This document shows, piece by piece, positions 30,966 through 38,571 of a stretch of 39,105 nt of DNA; within the stretch, counting starts at the first letter, position 1, and the number at the start of each line of letters is the position of its first letter. Origin of the DNA: Pseudomonadota bacterium (GTDB lineage: Bacteria > Myxococcota_A > UBA9042); NCBI GenBank assembly GCA_005792545.1, contig SXRM01000387.1, positions 1 to 39,105 on the forward strand. The letters run 5' to 3'. The translations under genes were made by a program, and so were the position numbers. The notes below the pieces were generated by a model, which was not told the origin of the DNA, made no database searches, and saw nothing but the letters and a program-made list of their open reading frames with translations.

Positions 30966-31820
30966 TCAAGGCGTTCGCCGCATCGCCCAGCGCGCTGCAC
31001 CCTGGGCGATGCTGTTGGCGTCCGAGGCCGCAATCCGCAGCTCAGCAAGGCCGGGCAGCTGACGCGCCACCGTTGCACGCAGCAGCTCGGTCACGACGCC
31101 GTGCTGCGCCGCAGTTGGCCAGTGCAAAGCCAACGTCGTGATGCCATAGGCCGCCACCAGCCCGCGAGCCAGCAACGCCGCCTGATCCGCCATCCGCTGC
31201 AGCACGGCGCGCGCCATCGGATCTCCCGCTTCGGCTCGGCCCGCGAGGTCCGCGCCACCCTGACCGGCAGATGCCGGCAAGTGCGCTAGGGCCGCCGTAC
31301 GGGCGAGCGCCGTCGGGCCCAAAAGGGTGTGCGCGCATCCGCGACCGCCGCACGGACAACGCTCGCCTGCGGGATCGAGCGGCCAGTGGTCCACATCTGG
31401 ATCGCGACCATTGGCGTGCAGCGGCTTGCCGTTCAGCCAGATGCCGACATGCAGCGCCTCGCCAAGCGACAGCAGCGCCACGTCGCGGCGGCCGCGCCAA
31501 CTACCTTGCGCAAACACCGTCATCAGCGCACAGGTCCCTGCGCCGGCGACACGACACGGCAGCCCGGTGGCGCGGGCGATGACCCTCGCAAAGTCGGCCG
31601 CGGCATCGAACGTGCGATCGCGAATCGCGAGGCCGATGCCCTGGGGTCGGCGGCGGCCGCGAGCCATCAACACGCCGCAAGCCTCGGCGATCGCCGCCGC
31701 ATCAGCTCGGGCCAACGTCTGCCGGACATCGACAACGCCTTTGTCCGCTTCGGTCACGACCACGCGCGCGCCGTCGTCGCGCAAGTCGACGCCGATACAC
31801 GGCCCGATGGGTCGCGCCAT
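30966..31820 (-). CDS. ROK-fold protein lacking kinase residues (284 aa)
   Basis: Overall ROK (repressor/ORF/kinase) architecture. The zinc-binding motif is kept: H145 and C-P-C-G-G-R-G-C (Cys155, Cys157, Cys162) after the G-E-A-L-H-V-G-I-W-L-N-G strand. Two functional motifs are lost. The phosphate loop normally D-x-G-G-T is D-L-R-D-D-G (12-17), and the catalytic E-N-D segment is G-A-G-T-C (93-97). Sugar kinase activity is therefore unlikely; there is also no N-terminal helix-turn-helix as in ROK repressors. Start at ATG 31820, sharing one base with the asnB stop (TGATG), so the two are coupled; a GTG at 31850 is in frame but inside asnB. A sugar-binding or AsnB-partner role is inferred. Confidence 0.82.
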   Translation of the reverse strand: MARPIGPCIGVDLRDDGARVVVTEADKGVVDVRQTLARADAAAIAEACGVLMARGRRRPQGIGLAIRDRTFDAAADFARVIARATGLPCRVAGAGTCALMTVFAQGSWRGRRDVALLSLGEALHVGIWLNGKPLHANGRDPDVDHWPLDPAGERCPCGGRGCAHTLLGPTALARTAALAHLPASAGQGGADLAGRAEAGDPMARAVLQRMADQAALLARGLVAAYGITTLALHWPTAAQHGVVTELLRATVARQLPGLAELRIAASDANSIAQGAARWAMRRTP

Positions 31821-33808
31821 CACTGGCCCGGCCGCGGTCGCTGCCGCCACGCTTCAAAGGTCAAAAGTGCCCACAGCACCTTGCGGTGGTCCACCTTGCC
31901 GGCTACGTGCTCGTCGATGAGGTGCGTCACGACCTGGGCATCCAGCAAGCCGCTCTGGCGCACGCGATGCTCGGCCAGCACGTCGCGCATCCACCCCTGC
32001 AGCGGCCCGCGCAGCCACGCCCCCAGCGGCACCCCAAAGCCCTTCTTGGGCCGCTGCACGATGTCGGCCGGTAGCTTGTCGGCCGCAAGTTGCCGCAGCG
32101 CCCACTTGGCGGTGCGGCCGCGCAGCTTGTGGTGAGTCGGCAGCGCCCGCGCAAAAGCGACCAGGTCCGGATCGAGCAGCGGCGCGCGCGCTTCGAGGCT
32201 GTGCGCCATCGACGCCCGGTCGACTTTTTGCAGCACCCCGTCGGCCAGGTAGTAGCGCGCATACAGCCCCGCCAGCGCATCGTAGTCGTCGCGCGCCGGC
32301 AGCCGCCAGGCCTGCCAGGTCTGGTCCATGTGCAGCGCCAGGTCCGGTCGCGCCGGGCCGGCGCTGTCGTCCTGCGAAGTCAGGGCTGCGCGCGCATCGC
32401 CAGACAATAGCCCACGGGCGCGGTCGATCGGCCAGCCGCCGATCCAGGCAAAGTGACGTAGCGCGATGGGCTGACCCAAGCCGGTGACAAAGCGCTTGGC
32501 CTGGTAGTCCAGGCTCCAGTTCTTGTGCGAGACCGGCAGGCGATCGACCATGGCCTGCAGCGGTCGATGCAGCAGCGACACGCCCACGGCGTCGCACGCC
32601 TTGCCGACGCGATGACCGGCAAAGCTCGGATAGCCCAGGAACCACTCGTCGCCACCGTCGCCGCCCAACGCCACTGTCACCTTTTCGCGCGCAAAGCCGC
32701 ATAGGAACCACGTCGGCACGATGCTCGGGTCGGCGAGCGGCTGATCCAGGCGCGACAGCACTTCGGGAACCAGCGACAGGCTCTTTTCGGCCGTCAGCAC
32801 GCGCTCGTGGTGTCGCGTGCCCAGGTGACGGGCGACCGCGCGGGCGTGGCTGGCCTCGTCAAAGCTCGGATCGTCAAAGCCGATGGCAAAGGTGTCGATG
32901 TCGCCGGCCGATCGCACCTGGGCCGCAGCCCACGCCACCAGCGACGAGTCGATTCCGCCCGACAGGAAGATGCCGAGCGGCACTTCGGCCATCAGCCGAC
33001 GCTCGGTGGCGACGACCAGCAAGCGCTGCAGCTCGGCCTGGGCCGCGGCCGGATCAGCCGGCGCAAGGTCCAGATCCGCCGGTCGCGGCGGGTGCCACAG
33101 GCCTTGGGTCAGGATGGGCTTGCCTCCGTTGGCGCTCCACAGCCAGAAAGCGCCGGGTTCGACGGCGTGGACCTGGCGCAGCATCGACCGCGGCGCGGCG
33201 ACGAAATCGAGCACCAGCAGCGACAACAGCCCATGCGGATCGATGGTGTCGTCGACCGCAGGGTGGGCGCGCACCGCCGCCAGTTCGGTGCCAAACACCA
33301 AGGTGTCGCCGTGGTCGCAGACACCGACGAACAGCGGCTTCTTGCCAAACCGGTCGCGGGCTAGCAGCAGCTGCCGGCGGTGGCCGTCCCAGATGGCCAG
33401 GTCGAACATGCCGTTGCAGCGCTGCAAGAGGCTGGTACCCCACTCTTCCCAGCCGTGAACCAGGACTTCGGTATCGCTGCGGGTGGCGAAGGTGTGGCCC
33501 GCAGCCTGCAGTTGTCGCCGCACTTCCAGGTGAGGGTCGATCTCGCCGTTGAAGACGATCTGCACGGCTCCGTCTTCGTTGCCCATCGGCTGATGGCCGC
33601 CGGCCAGATCGACGATCGACAGCCGCGCGAACCCGAGCACGCAGCCACCTTGAACGGCGACGTCTTCGGCTAGCACAGGGTCGCGCCAGATGCCGCGGTC
33701 GTCCGGACCGCGGTGGTGCAGCAAGTCGCGCATGGCCGCCACCCGCGCCACCGCAAACGGGTCCACCCGCTCTTGCCGCACCGAGACCAGCCCGGCGATG
33801 CCGCACAT
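31820..33808 (-). CDS. asnB: asparagine synthase-type glutamine amidotransferase (AsnB family, 662 aa)
   Basis: Two-domain enzyme. The N-terminal Ntn-type glutaminase starts M-C-G-I-A-G with nucleophile Cys2, then R-L-S-I-V-D, the F-N-G-E-I block and D-T-E-V-L. The C-terminal synthetase has the pyrophosphate motif L-S-G-G-I-D-S-S, then I-G-F-D-D-P-S-F-D-E, A-L-G-G-D-G-G-D-E and the late R-A-S-M-A-H-S-L-E-A-R-A-P-L-L-D. All features of a working ATP-dependent amidating enzyme are present. AsnB relatives make asparagine or amidate carboxylates of sugars, peptides and polysaccharides. Its place between a polyprenyl-phosphate GT2 gene (12 bases upstream) and the ROK protein (one-base overlap) suggests a glycan substrate rather than free aspartate. 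The gene symbol reflects the family only. Confidence 0.93.
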   Translation of the reverse strand: MCGIAGLVSVRQERVDPFAVARVAAMRDLLHHRGPDDRGIWRDPVLAEDVAVQGGCVLGFARLSIVDLAGGHQPMGNEDGAVQIVFNGEIDPHLEVRRQLQAAGHTFATRSDTEVLVHGWEEWGTSLLQRCNGMFDLAIWDGHRRQLLLARDRFGKKPLFVGVCDHGDTLVFGTELAAVRAHPAVDDTIDPHGLLSLLVLDFVAAPRSMLRQVHAVEPGAFWLWSANGGKPILTQGLWHPPRPADLDLAPADPAAAQAELQRLLVVATERRLMAEVPLGIFLSGGIDSSLVAWAAAQVRSAGDIDTFAIGFDDPSFDEASHARAVARHLGTRHHERVLTAEKSLSLVPEVLSRLDQPLADPSIVPTWFLCGFAREKVTVALGGDGGDEWFLGYPSFAGHRVGKACDAVGVSLLHRPLQAMVDRLPVSHKNWSLDYQAKRFVTGLGQPIALRHFAWIGGWPIDRARGLLSGDARAALTSQDDSAGPARPDLALHMDQTWQAWRLPARDDYDALAGLYARYYLADGVLQKVDRASMAHSLEARAPLLDPDLVAFARALPTHHKLRGRTAKWALRQLAADKLPADIVQRPKKGFGVPLGAWLRGPLQGWMRDVLAEHRVRQSGLLDAQVVTHLIDEHVAGKVDHRKVLWALLTFEAWRQRPRPGQ

Positions 33809-33820
33809 GGGTCTGCTCGG

Positions 33821-34828
33821 CTAGGCGCGGCTGGGCGTGCCGACGTTGATGCGTTCGCGCACGAAGTAGGTGGGCTTGCCCTGGCTCTCATAGTAGGTGC
33901 GCATGTTCAGCTCGGCGAGCAGGCCAAAAAGCAGCAGCTGCATGCCGCTCAGTAAGAAGAAGATGCCGACCAGGAACATCGGCTGATCTTTGACGAAAAT
34001 GCCGAAACCAAACTTCTGGACCAGTGTCCAAAGTAGCGCCGAGCCACCCAGCCCGAAACACGCAAACGCAAACCGGCCAAAGAAGTAGGTCGGCTTGGTC
34101 GCGTAGGCCAGCAAAAACCGCACGGTGATGAGATCGAGCACCACGCGGAAGGTCTTGGAGAGGTTGTACTTGCTCTGGCCCCAGCGGCGGGCGTGGTGGC
34201 GCACGGGCAACTGGGCAATACGCGCGCCGGCCATGGCAGCAAACGCGGCGATGAAGCGGTGGGCCTCGCCGTACAGGCGCACGTCGTGCAACACCTCGGC
34301 GCGGAAGGCCTTGAGCGTGCAGCCATTGTCTTTGAGTTCGACGCCGGTGACGCGGGCGATGATGCGGTTGGCGATGCGCGAGGGGATGACCACCGTCAGC
34401 GCTTTGTCCTGGCGTTTTTCGCGGATGCCGGCGACGAGGTCATAACCTTCGTCTAGCTTGGCAACCAGCATCGGGATGTCGCCGGGATCGTTCTGTAAGT
34501 CGGCGTCGATGGGGCAGATGACCTCGCCCGCGGCATGCGCGAAGCCGGCCGCCATCGCCGCCGTCTGGCCAAAGTTGCGGCGAAAGCGCACGACCTTGAC
34601 CCGCGGATCCCGCACAGCCAGGCCGCGCAGCACCTCGAACGAGCGGTCTTTGCTGCCGTCGTCGACGTAGATGGCTTCCCAAGTCTTGCCCCACGGCTCC
34701 AGCGCCGCGACTACCGCCTCGTGCATGGGGCCGACCGACTCGTCTTCGTTGTAGACCGGCACCACCAGCGACAAGAACGGGCGGGTCGTGGCGGCGGGCA
34801 TATCGGGAAGCGTCGGAGATCGGTTCAT
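33821..34828 (-). CDS. family 2 glycosyltransferase, polyprenyl-phosphate type, with two C-terminal membrane helices (335 aa)
   Basis: GT-A fold enzyme like ArnC/GtrB and dolichol-phosphate mannose synthase, moving a nucleotide sugar onto a lipid phosphate at the inner membrane. Blocks: L-V-V-P-V-Y-N-E-D (21-29), Y-V-D-D-G-S-K-D (54-61), R-R-N-F-G-Q-T-A-A-M (83-92), the metal site D-A-D-L-Q-N-D-P (108-115), and R-H-H-A-R-R-W-G-Q-S-K-Y (210-221). Two membrane helices follow at about 247-272 and 284-306. Start set at ATG 34828; the open frame runs upstream to 35104 but that part overlaps tlyA. It lies 73 bases after the tlyA stop and 12 bases before asnB. The lipid-linked sugar made is probably used outside the cytoplasm. 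Confidence 0.92.
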   Translation of the reverse strand: MNRSPTLPDMPAATTRPFLSLVVPVYNEDESVGPMHEAVVAALEPWGKTWEAIYVDDGSKDRSFEVLRGLAVRDPRVKVVRFRRNFGQTAAMAAGFAHAAGEVICPIDADLQNDPGDIPMLVAKLDEGYDLVAGIREKRQDKALTVVIPSRIANRIIARVTGVELKDNGCTLKAFRAEVLHDVRLYGEAHRFIAAFAAMAGARIAQLPVRHHARRWGQSKYNLSKTFRVVLDLITVRFLLAYATKPTYFFGRFAFACFGLGGSALLWTLVQKFGFGIFVKDQPMFLVGIFFLLSGMQLLLFGLLAELNMRTYYESQGKPTYFVRERINVGTPSRA

Positions 34829-34901
34829 CGGGCGCCGATGGTAGCCAAGTTGACGGCGCGGTGTCACCGATCGGAGGGGGGCTTTGTTCAGATGCTTGAA
34901 A

Positions 34902-35657
34902 TCACGCAGAAACCTCTGTTGGTCTGCGCAGCCATAGGAACACCTCGCGGTTGCCTTTGGGCCCGGGGACGCCGGCAGGCGCCGATCCCAGCACTTGAGC
35001 GCCTGCGACACGGGCCGCTGCCTCGACCCGACCAACGATGGCAGCGCACAAGGCTGGGTCCGAGACCACGCCGCCCGGCGGCACTTCGCCGCGCTCGGCC
35101 TCAAACTGCGGCTTGACCATCAGCAACAGGTCGCCTCCTGGCCGCACCAGTGGGATCAGGCTGCCCAGCAACGGACGCAGACCGATAAAGCTCAGGTCCG
35201 CGACCAAGAGGTCGGGCGCAAACGGCAGATCGGCCGGGCACAGGTCGCGGGCATGGCAGCGGTCCTTCACGATCACTCGCGAATCCTGGCGCAGGCGCTC
35301 GTGCAGCAAGCCGCGGCCGACGTCGACAGCCACCACCGCCAAGGCGCCGCGCTGCAGCAGGCAGTCCGTGAAACCGCCGGTCGAGGCGCCGACGTCCACG
35401 CAGTGCAGACCTGCAACGTCGATGGACAGCGCGTCGAGCGCGCCAGCTAGCTTTTCGCCCCCGCGCGAGACATAACGGCCCGGTGCGTGCTTGAGGCGGA
35501 CCGCGACGTCGTGCTTGACCAGCTGGCCGGGCTTGTCGGCGCGGTGATCGCCCACCACCACGTCGCCGGCCAGCACCAGCGCTTGGGCCGCATGCAGGTC
35601 ATCGGCCAGGCTGCGCGCGACCAGCAGCGCGTCGAGGCGCAGTCGCGGTTGTGACAA
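34902..35657 (-). CDS. tlyA: TlyA-family rRNA 2'-O-methyltransferase
   Basis: TlyA enzymes methylate ribose positions of 16S/23S rRNA (and were once called haemolysins). An N-terminal S4 RNA-binding domain (R-L-D-A-L-L-V-A-R-S-L, then V-L-A-G-D-V-V-V) leads to Y-V-S-R-G-G-E-K-L. An FtsJ-like methyltransferase domain follows with the SAM motif V-D-V-G-A-S-T-G-G-F-T-D-C-L-L. The K-D-K-E catalytic set is visible at Lys69, Asp154 (V-A-D-L-S-F-I-G-L), Lys182 (M-V-K-P-Q-F-E) and Glu238 (N-R-E-V-F). Start is uncertain: TTG 35657 lies just after the xseB stop and gives the expected 251 residues, but no clear ribosome site; GTG 35687 inside xseB is an alternative. The xseB-tlyA pairing is common in bacteria. 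Confidence 0.92.
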   Translation of the reverse strand: MSQPRLRLDALLVARSLADDLHAAQALVLAGDVVVGDHRADKPGQLVKHDVAVRLKHAPGRYVSRGGEKLAGALDALSIDVAGLHCVDVGASTGGFTDCLLQRGALAVVAVDVGRGLLHERLRQDSRVIVKDRCHARDLCPADLPFAPDLLVADLSFIGLRPLLGSLIPLVRPGGDLLLMVKPQFEAERGEVPPGGVVSDPALCAAIVGRVEAAARVAGAQVLGSAPAGVPGPKGNREVFLWLRRPTEVSA

Positions 35658-35661
35658 AGTG

Positions 35662-35907
35662 CTAGCGCGCGTCAAAGGGCTCGGCACGCGGAACGGCGGC
35701 CGTGCCGGCAAGCTGCTCGACCTTGAGCTCGGCGGCATCCAGGATCGCGGCAGCCTGCTTGGACAAGCCCATGCCGCGCTCAAAGGCGGTCAGGCTCTGC
35801 TCCAGGGGCAGTTGCCCAGACTCGAGCTGGCCGACGATCTTTTCGAGTTCGCCGACGAGATCCTCAAAGCGCGGCGCGGGTTCGGTAGCGGAGTCGGGTG
35901 CAGGCAT
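35662..35907 (-). CDS. xseB: exodeoxyribonuclease VII small subunit
   Basis: Small helical subunit that binds the XseA catalytic subunit to degrade single-stranded DNA. The 81 residues carry the diagnostic pattern F-E-D-L-V-G-E-L-E-K-I-V-G-Q-L-E-S-G followed by P-L-E-Q-S-L-T-A-F-E-R-G-M-G-L. Start chosen as ATG 35907, with GGAA about eight bases upstream; a GTG at 35919 would add four residues. xseA is not in the window. First gene of the run that continues with tlyA, GT2, asnB and the ROK protein, and divergent from ribonuclease D with 93 bases between the starts. Confidence 0.93.
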   Translation of the reverse strand: MPAPDSATEPAPRFEDLVGELEKIVGQLESGQLPLEQSLTAFERGMGLSKQAAAILDAAELKVEQLAGTAAVPRAEPFDAR

Positions 35908-36000
35908 CGCAGTTTCCACGGCAGGTCGAAGGCAGGGACGCTACTTTACACCCGGATCGCCCCCTGTGCTACGGTACGGGGCCCGGTCGCGCGCCGACCC

Positions 36001-37206
36001 ATGGATCTGCCGATGTCGCCGCCCGCGCCGAGCCAGCCGATCGCCCCGCCGCTCTATGATCGCCCGGAACAGCTCGCCGAGGTCGTGCAGGCGGTCGCGG
36101 CGGCCGACCGGGTGGCGATAGATACCGAGTTCCACGGTGAACGCAGCTATTACCCGCGGCTGATGCTCCTGCAGGTGGCGACGGCCGACGGCGTGTGGCT
36201 GCTCGACCCGCTGGCGCTCGATTTGCGTCCATTGGTTCAGCAGTTGGCGACCGGTCGGGCGCTGGTGGTCGGGCACGCGCTCAAGAACGACCTGCGGATC
36301 TTGTGGACGGCCTACGACGCGGCATTTGCGCGGGTGTTCGATACGCAGTTGGCGGCCGCTTTCTTGGGCTGCGGTTTGCAGATGGGGCTGGCGCACCTCG
36401 TGCAACGTGTCGCCGGTGTCCACCTCGCCAAAGGCGAGCAGATGGCGGACTGGAACCAGCGGCCGCTGCCGCCCAAGCTCCGCCAGTACGCCGGAAACGA
36501 CGTTGCCTACCTGCTGCAGGTGCACACCGAGCAGGCGCGGCGGCTGGCTGAGCTTGGCCGGGCCGACTGGCTGGCCGAAGAATGCCAGGCGCTGTGCGAT
36601 ACGCGCCTCTACGACCGCGATCCGGCGGCCGCGGGCGATCGGGTGGCGGGCGCGCGGCGCATGGATCCGAGCGAAGCCGGGGTGCTGTACGCCGTCGCGG
36701 CGCTGCGCGAAACCATGGCGCAGCAGGACGACGTGGTACCGCATTTTCTGGTCACCGACGAGGCACTGGTCGCCTTGGCGCGCGCAAAGCCGCACAGCGC
36801 CAAAGAGATCCACGCCGATCGCCGACTGCAGACCCGCGCCATCCAGAAGTACGCCGAAAAATGGGTCCAAGCCGTGGCGCATGGATTGGCCAACCCACTC
36901 AAGCGTCCGCCCGGGCGGCCGCCACCGCCGCCGCAGCTGGAGGCGGTTGCCAGCGCAGCGATGCTGCTGGTCGGCGAGCTTGCCAACGAGAGTGGCATCG
37001 CGCCACAGCTGCTGACCAAGCGCGAGTCGCTCATCGAGGCGCTCCGCGAGGGGCCAGGGTCGTGCGACGAACTGGCCGACCATGCCGGCCTGCACGGCTG
37101 GCGCCGCGAGCTGGTCGCGCCACGGCTGTGGCAGCTGCTGACGGGCGAATTGGCGCTGCGCTGTCAGCTGGGTGGCGAGGCCGGGTTTCGGTTGGCGGTG
37201 GCGTAG
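36001..37206 (+). CDS. rnd: ribonuclease D
   Basis: 3'-5' exoribonuclease of the DEDDy class, acting in tRNA 3' maturation and RNA turnover in the cytoplasm. The catalytic set is visible: D41 and E43 in A-I-D-T-E-F-H-G-E, D97 in G-H-A-L-K-N-D-L, and Y163/D167 in Q-Y-A-G-N-D-V-A-Y-L-L. The C-terminal half contains HRDC-like helical segments, a Pro-rich linker (about 300-312) and a terminal helical domain. 401 residues, close to the E. coli enzyme (375). Start ATG 36001 chosen because the upstream open frame runs antisense into xseB; ATG 36013 is also possible. Single gene, followed 75 bases later by the esterase-like lipoprotein. Confidence 0.92.
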   Translation: MDLPMSPPAPSQPIAPPLYDRPEQLAEVVQAVAAADRVAIDTEFHGERSYYPRLMLLQVATADGVWLLDPLALDLRPLVQQLATGRALVVGHALKNDLRILWTAYDAAFARVFDTQLAAAFLGCGLQMGLAHLVQRVAGVHLAKGEQMADWNQRPLPPKLRQYAGNDVAYLLQVHTEQARRLAELGRADWLAEECQALCDTRLYDRDPAAAGDRVAGARRMDPSEAGVLYAVAALRETMAQQDDVVPHFLVTDEALVALARAKPHSAKEIHADRRLQTRAIQKYAEKWVQAVAHGLANPLKRPPGRPPPPPQLEAVASAAMLLVGELANESGIAPQLLTKRESLIEALREGPGSCDELADHAGLHGWRRELVAPRLWQLLTGELALRCQLGGEAGFRLAVA

Positions 37207-37281
37207 GAGTCGCCGGTGGCCCGGCAGCACCGCAGCGACTACGATCCAAGCGCCCCGGCAGCGCCCGGACTGAGCACACCG

Positions 37282-38427
37282 ATGCGATCCACGCTGAACA
37301 TCCTGGCCCTGGTGGCTGCGGTCTGCACGGTGCCGTCGGCCTGCGCAGTCAACCCCGTTCCGACTCCGGCCACCGAAACCAAGCTCGCGACGGACCGTTC
37401 GACGGGCGGCGCAAAGGCACAAGACGCCGCAGCCAGCTCGGACGCGACGACTCGCAGCCCCGACACGGAAGCCGCCAACCCGAACGCAGCCTGGGACGGC
37501 GCAGGCGCGGACACGGGCACCGTGGATGCAGCGGTGGACGCCGCGCCGGCCGACACTGCGGCGCCCGCAGACAGCGGCAATGGCGACGCTTCAACGGCCG
37601 ACTGTGCAGTGCCGACGACCGCTGGCCACCACGAGCCGAGCTGCGCGGGCATCGTCTACGACCTGCACGTCCCGGCGACCTGCACCGCCAACCCCTGCGG
37701 CCTGGTGGTCGACGTGCACGGCCTGACCATGTCGGGCGAGATGCAGGACAACAACACCGGCATGCGCAAGCTCGGCGAAAAGCACGGCTACGTGGTGCTG
37801 CAACCCAACGCCAACCCGGCGCCGCCGGGCGCGTCTTGGACCCCCAATGAAGACGACCAGAAGATTCTCGACTATCTGCAGGCAGTGATTGGCAAGCTCA
37901 GCGTCGACAAAAAGCGAATTCACTTCACGGGGTTTTCGCAGGGCGGCTGGATGAGCTGGCGCATGCTGTGCAAGCAACCGCAGCTGTTCGCGTCGATAGC
38001 GCCGGGCGCCGGCTGTTCATTTCTGGGCACGGAGGGCTGCACGTTCGATGGCAAGCAACTGCCGGCGGTCGAGCTGCCGGTCTTGTACATGCACGGCACC
38101 AAAGACGTCCTGCAGGGCTTTGACTGCGCGAAGAAGCAGCTTGAAGCGGTAACGAAGGCCTGGGGGCTGCAGCTAACGAAGACGGTCAGTCAGGACGACA
38201 AGCACATCTGGCAGCGCTACGCCTCGGCCAAGGGCACGGTGTTCGAGTTCATCCAGCACGACTACGCGGCGAGTTCGTTCCTCTTGCAGGGCCACTGCTA
38301 CCCCGGCAGCGACGACCAGTCGCCCAAAGAGCCGGGCCAGATTGCCGGGTTCGGCTGCAAAGGCTCCAACGCGTTCCACTGGGGCGAGGCCGCGATAGCG
38401 TTTTTCATCGCGCACCCGAAGCCGTAG
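37282..38427 (+). CDS. exported PHB-depolymerase/feruloyl-esterase-like alpha/beta hydrolase (381 aa)
   Basis: The signal sequence ends V-P-S-A-C (Cys21; Pro at -3 makes lipidation uncertain), then comes an Ala/Asp/Thr-rich tether to about residue 108. The hydrolase domain has an oxyanion strand V-V-D-V-H-G-L, nucleophile elbow G-F-S-Q-G-G-W with Ser219, an acidic candidate in Y-M-H-G-T-K-D-V-L and a late His in F-H-W-G-E-A-A. This is the pattern of the LpqC/poly(3-hydroxybutyrate) depolymerase-like esterase family. Several Cys suggest disulphides outside the cytoplasm. The substrate could be a polyester, a feruloyl or acetyl ester on polysaccharide, or another ester. Start ATG 37282 gives the proper signal; GTG 37216 would add 22 residues before it. 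Confidence 0.88.
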   Translation: MRSTLNILALVAAVCTVPSACAVNPVPTPATETKLATDRSTGGAKAQDAAASSDATTRSPDTEAANPNAAWDGAGADTGTVDAAVDAAPADTAAPADSGNGDASTADCAVPTTAGHHEPSCAGIVYDLHVPATCTANPCGLVVDVHGLTMSGEMQDNNTGMRKLGEKHGYVVLQPNANPAPPGASWTPNEDDQKILDYLQAVIGKLSVDKKRIHFTGFSQGGWMSWRMLCKQPQLFASIAPGAGCSFLGTEGCTFDGKQLPAVELPVLYMHGTKDVLQGFDCAKKQLEAVTKAWGLQLTKTVSQDDKHIWQRYASAKGTVFEFIQHDYAASSFLLQGHCYPGSDDQSPKEPGQIAGFGCKGSNAFHWGEAAIAFFIAHPKP

Positions 38428-38494
38428 ACGGCCAATTGCCGCGTATTTTTGGCAGCTTTGTTGCCGAGCCTGCGCATTGGCCGCTTGGCAACCC

Positions 38495-38523
38495 GTGACA
38501 ACCCGCCCCCCCTGCCCTAACAT
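38495..38523 (+). promoter_or_regulatory. candidate sigma-70-type promoter for the ABC-F gene
   Basis: GTGACA (38495-38500, five of six to -35), a 17-base spacer and TAACAT (38518-38523, four of six to -10). The predicted start is about 40 bases before ATG 38572. The following leader (38545-38571) is markedly AT-rich for this genome. It is the best promoter match in the window. Confidence 0.5.
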
Positions 38524-38571
38524 GCGCGCCCCCGCGGCCTCCGCAATACTAAAAAAGCGAACGATTCCAAA

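Noticed and set aside
35945-35975. Promoter TTTACA/TACGGT for ribonuclease D
   Set aside because: The spacer is 19 bases and the -10 match is weak; not strong enough to list.
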